From Chiua virens (taxonomy: Eukaryota; Basidiomycota; Agaricomycetes; Boletales; Boletaceae), in the NCBI GenBank assembly GCA_019787685.1, contig JAHNUO010000004.1:1116001-1180000 (forward strand): a DNA stretch of 64,000 bases, written 5' to 3'. Below are positions 12,040 to 23,761 of this stretch, piece after piece (positions within the stretch are counted from its first letter, which is position 1; each line of letters starts with the position of its first letter). The notes under the pieces were generated by a model, which searched no databases, was not told where the DNA came from, and saw only the letters and a program-made list of their open reading frames with translations. Made by a program: the position numbers and the translations under genes.

Positions 12040-12638
12040 AATACACAGCTCAATAACCTTGGCAAGAAGTAAAAAAAAAACCCAAGATTGTGCTTAGTCA
12101 GCCAATTCTGAATCCTTACGTCAACGCGTCGATATCTGATCGTTGTCCAAGATTAATGTTCTGCTATTTCAGCGCATCTCATGTGCCCGCTATTTGGTGC
12201 TGCATACTACGAGTGTCGCACCACAGTGCCTTGTTGATAGAGAGGTGTCAATCAAGCGTAAGACGTCCCAGTGTTTCGGGTGCGATACGCATGTGAGTTG
12301 AAAGTAAGCACACCACATCTGACAGCGACAGAAGGTGTCTACTGTGTTTCCATTCGGTGCATGATACACACGAACACTACCCTAGTCGTAGGAATTAGAT
12401 CCACGGTGCGACATAAATGTTGCCACCATGACTTGAAGAACCACCACAAACTCTATCTGAATAGGGCCCATGGCAGCGTCTCGGTCGTCTGATCAAGAGC
12501 TCTAACTCAGACCTACGGTTAATCAAATAGATCGCTTGTGCCTTGTGGTCTGCATTTTAACCTGTCCCACGTTGACGACAGAGTACGGGATCGACTTTGA
12601 CATATCCGGAAGGTGCTGCCAGCTGCAAAGACACCGAG

Positions 12639-12689
12639 TCCAACCCCTCGATCATTCCTGACATTGTTTAGAAAGATCGAGGGGTTGGA
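12639..12689. repeat. Perfect 15-bp inverted repeat with 21-nt loop in an intergenic region
   Basis: The arms 12639-12653 (TCCAACCCCTCGATC) and 12675-12689 (GATCGAGGGGTTGGA) are exact reverse complements, separated by 21 nt, so RNA or single-stranded DNA could form a stable hairpin. It lies in the otherwise empty interval 12040-12836 between ILV3 (start 12039, transcribed leftward) and the zinc-cluster gene. I see no coding potential, tRNA boxes or transposon ends around it. It could be a structured RNA element, a recombination scar or a tiny foldback repeat. Confidence 0.6.
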
Positions 12690-12836
12690 TCCGAAATTCC
12701 TGTCAATGTTTCACGTTTGTCATGCCATTCACAGCCCACAAATTTCGAATGTTGGAGACAAAATGAGTTCTTGACCAAGTCTCAAAAACGCGAATTCGAC
12801 GGAGGCTTCGCATGAGACACCCATCAACTGGATGTG

Positions 12837-13791
12837 ATGAACAGGGCGGACCCTCGTGGCGGGTACACGGGTCAGCAGGAGCCATCGCATTCGGAAGAGA
12901 GCAGGGGAAGCACGGACGACGGGCGTCATAGCGCTTACGAGATCCCTCTGCTCACTCGTGCATTCGAGTGGCCGTCGCCGGAGGGGGACGAACCGCCCGC
13001 CCCGAGATCGCAAGGGCGATTCAGCGCGGAGCCAGCGCCGCCACTTGCCCCGACCGTTGATCCGCCTCACGGGCAGGGTCCGGCGACATCCCACTATGGT
13101 GAGCGAGGAGAAATATTAAACAGAAGAAAATTGATATTGGTGCAGAGTCACGACTGCTTCGACCACCGCTGTACGCAGATTCACAGTACGGACGACACCA
13201 CTCCGCACCATTGTATGGATCGGACGATCTAGACCGACGGATGTCATTTGGACGGTTACCGTATCCGGGGACACAGGGGGAAGCATCATCGTCTCGGGTT
13301 GTATTGCCGCCCGTGAGCCATCTGCTCGGAGAGCTAGGGATGCTGGACGATTATGAGGGAGGGCCGGTGCTACCTCAACTGCGTCTTCCGGAGGAGGCGG
13401 GTATGGGAGCCGCGCCGAGAATGGGGGAAGAGGAGGGAGAGCGGAGAGAGGAGAGGGAGAGAGGGGAAAAGAGAGGACGGGTAGAAATGGGAGGGGAAGA
13501 AAAGAGGCCGGGTATTCGGAAGATCTACGTTGCATGTGACTTCTGCCGAGGTGAGTGGCATGCATATAAATGTCGAGAAGCGAGAGCTTAAAAAAGGGTA
13601 CAGGTCGTAAACTGCGGTGCGACGGTGGACGACCGCGATGCTCTAATTGTGAGACGCGATCGCTGATGTGTAAGTACCAGGAGCACCCGCGACGACGAGG
13701 ACCAGGGAAGGCGCCGAAGGGGTCGCGGGCGAAGAAGGGGAGGGGGAAGGGGGAGGATCCGGATATGGCCGGAGCATCGGGAGTGCCATAA
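12837..13791 (+). CDS. Protein with C-terminal Zn2Cys6 binuclear cluster (putative transcription factor)
   Basis: Exons 12837-13098, 13146-13550 and 13604-13791 give 284 residues in consistent phase. The first 200 residues are low-complexity, Pro/Gly/Ser-rich, with a Glu/Arg-rich stretch (GEEEGERREERERGEK) just before the DNA-binding domain. The zinc cluster is YVACDFCRGRKLRCDGGRP then CSNCETRSLMCKY, with all six cysteines present and an intron after the second cysteine. It is followed by HPRRRGPGKAPKG, a motif shared by a large Agaricomycete group with C-terminal rather than N-terminal clusters. No fungal_trans (MHR) domain is seen. The start could lie in an upstream exon. It sits 220 bp upstream of the septin/zinc-cluster fusion, whose clusters are similar. 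Confidence 0.8.
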
Positions 13792-14011
13792 AAGGGAAGG
13801 GCAGTCTAGATCGCTAAAAAAGAATATAATTATATAATTATAATATATTATATACTTCCGCGGTAGTGGAAATAATTCACGGAGTGTTCCGATTGGCTCG
13901 GTATTTGACGCTCGGCTCCGTTGAGGTCCCTCTTTTATCATCCCCGCGCCAGCCTCGCCTCGCGGGCAACCCTCGCTCTGTCTCCCCTCCGAACGGACTC
14001 TCCCCCTCGCC

Positions 14012-16921
14012 ATGTTGCTCACCGTCGACAACAGCGATCTACACAACACCGACCGCATCTTGCACCGCAACCACCAAATTCGCCCCTCTACCCCCGTACT
14101 GCACTCAACCCGTTACTCCCCAAACGGCATGCACCTCGGAACAGCTCTCAAACGATCTCAACCTCAGAGGTTACTCCCTCATGGTCGCAGGTCAGCGCAC
14201 CGGAAAGACTTCCTTTCTCCGTCTTCTCCTCGACACCAGCGACATCTCCCACACTGCCAGCAAGGACCAGCTCGCCTCCGTCGCAAAGTTCGTCCAGGGC
14301 TGTAGCGGTCACACTTCCCACATTCGCTCCGCTTCCATCAATATCGACCTCTCCTTCGATCCAAACTCTCCCCCCCTCGTACTCGCCCTCTCTCTCATCG
14401 ACACCCCCTCCCTCGATTATTCCGACGAACATGCCGCTGAGCGGACAATCCAGGAAATCATCCGTCAGGTCGACTCCAGATTCGCAGACGCCGTCGACGA
14501 CGTCAGTCCTTCTTCCTTTCCTTTCCTTTCCTCCCCCTCTCACTCCCCTCTCTAGGATTGGAAGGCTCAGACGGGCGACCACAACATCCACCTGTGCGTT
14601 CCCTCCACACCTGGCGCTTAACCATCGTATCTCCACCCGCTGACCCACCATCTAGCTGTATATACTTTTTGGATCCCGACACCATCGTCCCTCCTTCCGT
14701 CCCTGGCCCTCCCGCCCCCCTCGTATCCAGGGCGCGCACCAACAGCTTTTCCCATACCGAGCCCGAGCCTGTCATCCTTGAACCTCCCGTCACTACTAAT
14801 CCCATCCTATGCCGTCCGACTCTTCCCCCCGTGGAAATAAACACAATAAGACGGCTGTCTGCCCGCGTCAACGTGCTTCCCGTCATAGCACGCGCGGACA
14901 CGTTGACAAACGACCGCTTAACAGCTGTTAAGATGGCCGTACGCCGAGATCTCGCGGAAGCCGGCATTGGGTTCGGGATCTTCGATATGGACACGCACCC
15001 GCAGTATCAGCACCGTAAAGACGTGCCCGAGTCTGGCCTCCCCGTCAAAAGTGAAATGGTCAATGGTTATGGCAACCATACGACCACCTCTTCTCCCGGT
15101 CAGCCCTCTCCCCCAACCTCTCCTGCGACCCCTTCCTTCTTGCGTCTTCCTTATGCACTCATATCCCCCGAAATATATTCACATACCGACGGCGTCACCC
15201 GCCTCCCCCTTTCCCGCCATGAATTGGTCCAGCAGTACACCCCTTCAACCCATCAATCATCGTCTTCCAAGCTCGCTCGTGGCAAGTTCATACGGAGCTA
15301 CCGGTGGGGTTCCATGGATGTACTCGACCCCACTCAGTGTGACTTTCTGCCGTTACGATCTGCCATCTTCCACCACATGGAGGTCAGTAACGCCGACGAT
15401 CGCTCCCGTTGTCAAAATTGATGACGCCGTGATGAATAGACGTTGCAGAAATACACTCGCGAGTACCTTTTCGACAAATTCAGGAATGAGTATCTCATCC
15501 AACACCACTCGGCTAATCACCCCCTACACGCACACCAAATACAGCAGAACATGCTTCCACGCACGCAACCCGCTGCGTTGTCTCTCACACCACGACCCAT
15601 TCTGAGTATCGAGACGTGTGGACACGGGGCTGTTCGGCACCCTTCTTTGTCTATTCCCCGTGATGTTCCGCCAGGGGCAGACGCGCGGGCCATGCCTATT
15701 TCAAGGACCATGGGTGACGGTCCGGTGGTTCCTCCTAACCATGTCAAGACCACTGGCAGTAAGTCCCATTTACATCCTTGTCCGACGTGACGCACTTAAC
15801 ACATTCACCAGGGTCTGCGAAACAACGGACGAAGAAGATCACCGTCGCTTGTAATTTTTGCCGTTGTACGTCGGAGAAGCTCTTCGGAAGGGTGATTGTG
15901 ACTGAATCGATCGCATCACAGCTCGTAAACTCAAATGCGATGGCGGCCGCCCTGCCTGCGGTCAGTGTGTCAAGCGATCTAACCCCTGTGATTATATGCC
16001 GCAGACCAGCAAGCGGCGTAACTCTCACAGGCGAAAAGAAGACGAGAGCGAGTCTGAAGGCAGCGCGGAGGAGAGATCGGTGGATGAGAATGATCCATCG
16101 GCCTCTCCCGAAATGCCCTCCCAACCGTCGTCGCGGAGGAGCTCCAACGTCGAGAAGCGTCCGGTTCTAGAGGGCTTCTCGCACGTTGTGGCAGGGCCGT
16201 CCGAGCCTCGGGACCCTCTCCCGTCCATCACGCCGGTCGTCCGGCCTAAACATGCCCTTTCTGGACCCCCAGCTTCCGACGGACGTCCCCTATTCAAAGA
16301 TAACGAACTGCCGCATATCGCCACGCTTGCACTTCCCGAAAGTTCTCCGGCGGCGGCAATGACTGCGCCCCCGCTACCGCCTATCAGACCGGCGTCAGAG
16401 CAACAAGCCGCTCAAAGAAAGCGTGCGTCTACTGTACCAGGAAGGACCCCCCGCCAAACCACGAGTGCGGGGCCCAAAGTAGTCGCCTGTAACTTTTGCC
16501 GAGGTGAGACGTCTGATGGGATTCCTTGCCGGTGCTTGTGCTGATGTTCTTTCTAGCGCGCAAAACTAAATGTGATGGTGCTCACCCAGCATGTTCGAGC
16601 TGTGCACGACGTTCGCTCCCGTGTAACTACAACCATGAGAGCCATAACAATGGAGCGAACAAAAAGGGCGCTCGGCGCGCTTCCCTCTCGTCAAAAGTCC
16701 CGCCAAACATCGGGCCCCCTTCAGTACATTCACCGCCCGCCCACTCACCTCCGTCTTCTACCGTAGTCGGCGACGTACGTTATCAGAACGGGACCCCTAT
16801 GGAGGACACACCTGGAGAATCCATGGATTCCGACCTGAAAAGAAAAATTGATGATATCGAGCCTTCCCCAATCCAAAAGAGAATGAGGGTGGACGAATCC
16901 ACCGGTCACCTTATACCATGA
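14012..16921 (+). CDS. Septin-like GTPase domain fused to two Zn2Cys6 zinc clusters
   Basis: Eight exons (14012-14095, 14145-14501, 14556-14593, 14656-15382, 15440-15758, 15812-15865, 15922-16503, 16557-16921) join in phase to 841 residues without a stop. The N-terminal half is a septin-like P-loop GTPase: G1 VAGQRTGKTSFLRLLLDTSD, a G3-like LIDTPSLD, DHNIHLCIYFLDPD, NVLPVIARADTLT (G4-like), then YRWGSMDVLDPTQCDF and TLQKYTREYLFDKFRNEYL, the final septin helix. A Ser/Pro linker leads to zinc cluster 1 (VACNFCRSRKLKCDGGRPAC), about 190 polar residues, and cluster 2 (VVACNFCRARKTKCDGAHPAC). Exon 1 (28 residues) is the weakest part. The joined reading could be two genes if a promoter hides in exon 5, but no stop or good start separates them. 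Confidence 0.7.
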
Positions 16922-17509
16922 AAGACCAAGTGTACCACACATCTTCGGAGGTTCTGGCTACCCGCGAGTCTTACAGCCCCCGTACATCCCATGTCACATC
17001 TTCCATCCAGGTATGGACTCTAGAAGCATTGATTCATTCATGCTCGCCCCGTGGAAGCTTGCTCCCACATCACTCGGAGGTCGTCGAATCGTCGTTTTGG
17101 GTTACCTTTCGTTTTCTCGCAGTGGACTGTCTTGTATTGTACTTTTCTGTCTCAGGTTCTCCAGTGACTCATCTTTCCTTTCACTATCTTTTTTCCCCCT
17201 TTCAACCACAGCTATCGACATCTTCTGTATGTATGTTTGGAAAATGAAGTTTGCAAGACAAGGAGAGATGTAACATTCTTGAATGAAAAAGGGAAGCCCG
17301 TTGCTATGTCGGAGGATGTCCCTTAATTTTGGACGTGACGAGCAAGCGCGTCGTTTTCCTCTAACGTTGGACGGCCTTCTCTTACGAAGGATACTGTACA
17401 TCTCACCTCTTCCTACCCAGCTGGTGGCGAACGTTCTTTACTTGTTTTTCTGTTCAATCCCTCTACGCTCGTTCTTGTTCATTTTGTATACCAACTCGCG
17501 AAGGTGGCC
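16922..17509. other. Intergenic stretch between the septin-like genes
   Basis: 588 bp between the stop of the fusion gene and the ATG of the downstream septin-like gene, both on the plus strand. Open stretches here are pyrimidine-rich and low in protein character. The last 150 bp are CT-rich, as is common just upstream of fungal start codons, so this probably holds the 3' UTR of the fusion and the promoter of the next gene. No RNA gene recognised. Confidence 0.5.
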
Positions 17510-19645
17510 ATGTTTTCGTTCCGGAAGCGGCCTAGAGCCAACAGCGCAAGCAGCGCCGTTCCCCTCAAGACCTCGCCGTCGCTGCCGTCGTTGAATCCTC
17601 AAGGTATTCCGTGGCCCGAAAACCTAGTGGACGTAGCAGTTTTGCGCGAAACGCCAGCAGTACCAGAGCCACACCAATACCAAGGTGCGGTCAAAAGCTC
17701 ACTCGACCATACCCCCATTCCTTTCCATAAACCATCTCGGTTGCACTCAGGTCAACCATCCGAGGCGCCAAATGGGAAACCCAGCAAAATTTCTTCTTTG
17801 TATCCTTCCCCTCATCCCCCTTCTGCGTTCGAGAATTGGAGAAGTCCTTCCAGTGCTGGCACTGCGACGACCCGTCGGACTCAACGCAGGACCCGCACTC
17901 CGCCAGCATTCAACCTCATGGTTTGTTTCCATTCAGTTGTTCTCTTGTCGCGTGCTCAGACGTGTATCAGGTTGTCGGTGCTCGTGGTACCGGGAAAACC
18001 TCACTTCTGCGTCTCTTACTTGACACCGCCGACATCTCCCCCGCCGCCACCGGGGACCAACGCGCCTCTCTGAACCGATTTTTGAAAGGCGGGTTAAAAC
18101 ACACCCAGACGATCGACAGCGCTTGTATCGAGATATGCGAATCCCGATATGACCGGGTACTCTTGACGGCCATTGATACGCCAGGCCTCGAGTTTGCCTC
18201 GGGCAAGGAGTTGAGCATTGAACATCAAGTCACCAACATTATCAAATATATTGAGGAACAATATGGTGCTACCATGAACGAGGTTCGTCCTGATCGGTCG
18301 CGGACGACCCTCGGCTGAGTTTCTGTTCAGGAATCCAAAGTGGTCAGGCAGAGCAGAGGGGATCAACATGTCCATCTGTAAGAGAAACTTGGTTACCCAC
18401 TTTCGGCTCGCTTGTCTGACGATTGCTAGATGTATCTTCATGATTGACCCAACCTTGACGAGGCGCGTCAGTCGCATACAAGCGGGACACGAGAGGACGA
18501 TTTCCGAAACGACAGTTCGTGTATCTCCGACCGTCGATCAACCCGACGAGTATTCCGATTATGTTATGATGTCACCTGCTGAGCTGCGCGTCATCACCCG
18601 TCTTGCAAGCCGTGTCAATGTGCTTCCTGTTATTGCCAAAGCGGATTCTCTCACAGACGAGAGCCTATTCGCAGTGAAGACGGCTGTGCGTAGAGGGTTG
18701 CAACAGGCTGGTCTAGACTTTGGCGTTTTTTCCGCTCTGAAGCCACCGTTCAAAGGGGAGCTTCATTCACAGTCGCCCTCTCAGGAAGAGGTTATGAACG
18801 GTTTCCACAACGGTGTCAATGGCACAGGTCATCACATCGAGAATAGCGAGCCCGATGGCGTCACTGATTGTGACATCGAAGTGGACAGAATGCCGCGCAC
18901 GGTGATCACCCTGAAAGGGACCCGCGTCTCCCGCTCCCGCTCCCGATCACGTCGGGATCTCTCGTCTATTGCACTGGACGAAAGGGAGCCTCAATACCCG
19001 GACGAGACTGACGAAGAGACCGTCGCAAACATTCGATTCTCGGCCCAGACTGTCACAAAATCCAATCTCGACACTTTACTCCCATTTTCGCTGATCGCTC
19101 CAGAGCCTCTGCGGTCCCCACCGCCTCAGCGGATGGGTTTCACCAACGCCGATTCGAAATCATTTCTTGACCGTGAAGACTCGGAGGGAGCGTCCAGCCC
19201 AATCGAAGGCAATGCGAGCCCAGACAGCTCCGTGACATCTCGCAAATCAGGCCTGACCAAGATTCCACCCGAAACTCTCAGAGGCGTGTTCACGAGGAAG
19301 TTCCGATGGGGGACTGTTGACGTACTCAACCCTGAACATTGTGATTTCGCTGCGCTTCGAACGGCTATCCTGCTAACGCACATGAAGGTCCGTTCGGACT
19401 ATTTACGTGCCAGCTTGCCGTTCGAGGACATTATGCTGATATGCTTGATCGATATGGCAGGTTCTCAAGGTCCATACGCGAGAAGTTCTGTATGAGAAAT
19501 ACAGAACTGAGAAGCTTCTCGCGAAACGTGCCACGCGGTCCATAGGTCCAGAGGAAACGAAACGTCTCCTTGAAGGTGAGTTTTGCTCCGTGCCGTCCTG
19601 ACGGAAAATGCGTGTTGATGCATCACCCCAGATCTCGGATTGTAA
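17510..19645 (+). CDS. Atypical septin-like GTPase, tandem paralogue of the fusion's G domain
   Basis: Exons 17510-17920, 17971-18282, 18331-18377, 18430-19387, 19461-19575 and 19632-19645 give 618 residues in phase. A Ser/Pro-rich N-terminus (MFSFRKRPRANSASS) precedes the G domain: VVGARGTGKTSLLRLLLDTA (G1), TAIDTPGLEFA (G3), HVHLCIFMIDPT, VNVLPVIAKADSLTDE (G4). About 170 residues of polar, Arg/Ser-containing insert (SRSRSRSRRD) separate G4 from FRWGTVDVLNPEHCDFAALR and the terminal helix YEKYRTEKLLAKRA. Exon borders coincide with those of the upstream fusion gene at two places (before the HL-CI segment and before the C-terminal helix), so they are tandem duplicates. Unlike the fusion it stops soon after the septin helix and has no zinc cluster. 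An optional in-frame intron may exist at 17685-17740. Confidence 0.8.
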
Positions 19646-19974
19646 CATATATTTAGCACCACCTCCGGAAGTGTCTGTTGCTGTTCTTGCTTATCTTTTT
19701 CTTTCTTCGTGTATCCCCTGCCATTTCGTAGCTTGGTTCGATAACTCTCCTTCGTTACGGTTTATTACAGCTCTGTGATGAGCGCCGACTGGCCTTTGAT
19801 TTTCTTGCTTTACTTATGCGTGTTGGATTGCATACCAAATGGCGCACTTGTAGCACGTTCGTTTGATGTTTGCCTTGCTTCTCGAATTCCATTGAGGAAG
19901 TCTACATTCACAAGAACCACAAGTACAAAGCACGAGGAAAACGTCTACCAAATGGTGGATGCATCAGACACGTC

Positions 19975-21111
19975 TTATGCACAGTTGCCAGCCAGTCGGT
20001 CAATTTCCTCTTCCGTCATTCCATCCAAACGATGCAGGAGGTAATCGACCTAGGACACGGTTAATGGATCGTGATCATGAGATCCGATGGTCGTTATCAA
20101 CATACCTCGACTTCTTTTGTCAGAGGGATAATATAATGTTCATACAACTCCACGACCCCGTCCACATCTATCTTGGCAGTGCCATTCACATGGCTACCCG
20201 CGATGGCATCGCCATCTGGATTGAACTCCTGTGCATAAGTAGAAGCCTTTTTGCGTAGGCGCAAGAGCAGCTTGCGTTCCACCTCTGGTTTCGTTATTAG
20301 CGCATCCAAGGCTTGCCTGTTCGGTTTGAGAATATGGGGAATGAATGCGGCAGGGTCAGCGGCGAATTTGGATTCGGACACGAATTTCCCTAAAGGAAGA
20401 GAGAGATAACCGTCTCAGTCACACGATCTTGTTCGGGTCGGAGTGAAGCGTTACCGTAATGAACACGCTTGCTGATAGCTTGGAGGACCTCTACGTCGAT
20501 GGTGGCAGCACTGCCATAGTTGCCGTCGTCCTCGTATTCGTCATCGCCGACGATGCCGTTTGAGCGCTTGGACGCGGAGAGGGCCAAGGTGGCGCGACGT
20601 GTTATACGTGGGACGATGGTGCGCGTGTAAAACGAGAGTACAGAGGCATTAACATTGATATCGTTTGGATAAAGTATCTTGGGGAAGTCGAGCGGTTTCA
20701 GAACGGGTGGAGGAAGATCGCTCGTGAAGGGGTATTCGTCGGGACTGTGCGAGTCGTCATGGGTACTGATGAAAGACCGAAAGCTACTTAATAGCCGTAC
20801 CTGGTGTATCTACGTGCCTTGGCTGCAGGGATGGCGCCAAGTCAGCGGGACGGAGCTATGTTTAGCCATTGGGAGTGTGACGGACCGTGGAAGGTTTCGA
20901 TCTCCTTCAAAAACCAGTCTAGCCAGCTACCGTCGAAACCAAGTTCTTTTAGCTCGGGAAATGCGTCGCGGACGTACATCCGGGGGTTGTGGGCGAATTG
21001 GGCGCGCTCGATGAGATCAAAAATGATGGTGTCTTCAAGCCGAACGAGGACGGATCGAATGCGCTCGAGGGAAAGCGGGTCTTGTTCTAGCATAAAGTTC
21101 TGGGATAGCAT
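19975..21111 (-). CDS. ARO7: Chorismate mutase (phenylalanine/tyrosine branch)
   Basis: Cytosolic AroQ-type enzyme rearranging chorismate to prephenate, the first step toward phenylalanine and tyrosine. The start at 21111 gives [20 protein letters not shown], followed by [20 protein letters not shown], the conserved Arg/Glu-containing helix. Later blocks are [56 protein letters not shown] and a C-terminal [20 protein letters not shown]. At least four short introns join in phase. A longer upstream reading to 21282 lacks family similarity and was not used. The length (about 270 residues) fits fungal ARO7. Confidence 0.92.
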
Positions 21112-21848
21112 ATTGGACGGACGTCGTAGTTGGGGAGAAGGAGGGGAGAAGGCGAAGCAGAGGTTGTTAAGAGGGCGGTTTATATGGCGGTGTCGGTCTA
21201 TGCTAGGGGGGATGATGTTATGGACAGATAAATTATGTACACACCCGACGCTTAACCGATGAAGATGGTGCGGCAATGCCAACGAATCATCCAGGACCAG
21301 AATGGCTTAGCTCCAGCCCGAACATACCTGATCCTCAACCTGACGACATCGGACATCAACGACCGAACAGTGGAGGTTAATCGCCGGGCATTTGCTGCTT
21401 ACTAGTACATTCCCAGCTAGACTCGGATCCTTACCAACTTTAGCTCCTGCGGGTCGAGTGGCCACTATGATAAACTAAACTTGCGGCATTCGACTCTTCA
21501 GCTCGCAAATATCGCGTCATTTTTACTTCAGTGGACAATTCAATCGGTTTGGTTGGGTGATCGGCTAATACTGGCCTCCCAAAAATATCACTCCAATAGG
21601 TCCCTGAGGATTACATTTGTTCGATTACAAAACCTTTCGGCCGAATAGCCTCGCCGGCGTCCGGGATGCTAGGGTAAGTGCAACCAGCTCGACCTGCGTG
21701 GAAATAAGATATTGGTCCTGAGTGCGGGTTTGTAATTATCATTCGATGACGTTCGACGAACACAATCAGAGTGCACACAGTCGTCGGAATGAACCCGGCC
21801 TCCGGTGACTAGTGACTTGTAGCTAACAATGGTCACCAACTTGAAGTT

Positions 21849-22391
21849 TCAACTTAAGAGACGGCCACCCGAGAAGCGAGGCAAACTGATGCACATAACC
21901 TGTCCCGTTGTCGTTCCGAGCGGAGAGAATGCCACTATACTCTCCGTCAATTGATTAATTGGCAAGACACGCGGAACATGTATGTACACCTCCTGTGGAA
22001 AATGCCTCAGACAACCCAGCGAGCGGAGATTCATACTCACATCTCTGCAGCAAGGTCCAGAAGATATAACAACATGCCGTTTAATTGCCGAGCTTCGGAA
22101 TGAAGGTCGACTCCCTGAAGATAAGATAAAGTTGGCGAAGCCTGGCCTCGTGTCAATATAATTTACCTCAGGTTCGAAACCGGAGCTGTTGGACATTGGA
22201 TAGGTGGGTGTCATAGGATCAGTGCCCAGAAGAACGTGCTCGCTATACCGCCGCACCTCATCATCCCACGGCTGCCTTGTCTATGTTCTCCCTCCGACTG
22301 CCCGACTGTTCAAAATGACAATCGGACTCGGAATCGTACTGCCAGTGGACGGGGAGACTCGGGACTCCCGAAAAGTGGCTGATTGCTCCAT
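21849..22391 (-). CDS. Possible small gene, unknown function, divergent from THI4
   Basis: Unrecognised. A protein-like path can be assembled on the minus strand: ATG at 22391 (MEQSATFRESRVSPS), an intron with GTCATT donor, then QPWDDEVRRYSEHVLLGTDP, a GTAAAT...TTCAG intron, then VDLHSEARQLNGMLLYLLDL or an alternative frame, a GTGAGT...CACAG intron, and EVYIHVPRVLPINQL to a stop at 21849. Splice sites look real and the central segment looks like an amphipathic helix. However, its phase does not match the last exon by one base, so either the alternative frame is used or the model is wrong. The interval 21283-21848 shows nothing I can name. Confidence 0.35.
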
Positions 22392-22472
22392 CAGTCCCAA
22401 ATGGGGTGGAGTATGAGCTCATATGTATAAGAACCTAACCGTGTATGTGAAAGAAACTTGTCTCCAAACATC

Positions 22473-23613
<1,141 letters not shown>

Positions 23614-23761
23614 GAAATGGTGTTGTGGTGCAAACAGTCGTACTAGTAGTAACTCGCTAAGCTTGGTCACGGTTGTACCGACTTATGTAAGTCGATGTAT
23701 ATTGACTCCGAGTCGTTCCTTTCCGGTGAACTCGGATCTCTGACACTCACTCTTAAATTCA

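Noticed and set aside
13866..14011. In-frame upstream extension of the septin-like fusion gene
   Set aside because: It has no ATG and reads as low-complexity leader; the ATG at 14012 with a phase-matched intron fits better, although that exon remains tentative.
14502..14555. TTTCC tandem repeat as a possible regulatory repeat
   Set aside because: It is the pyrimidine tract of an intron with correct borders.
21112..21282. Longer N-terminus for chorismate mutase
   Set aside because: The added residues have no similarity to the family and the downstream Met precedes the conserved first helix at the usual distance.
22120..22200. tRNA-like boxes (TGGCGAAGCCTGG and GGTTCGAAACC)
   Set aside because: The T-stem has a mismatch, the acceptor arms do not pair and no clover-leaf can be closed.
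22200..22472. TPP riboswitch upstream of THI4
   Set aside because: No CUGAGA core or matching P4/P5 segment is present in the upstream region.
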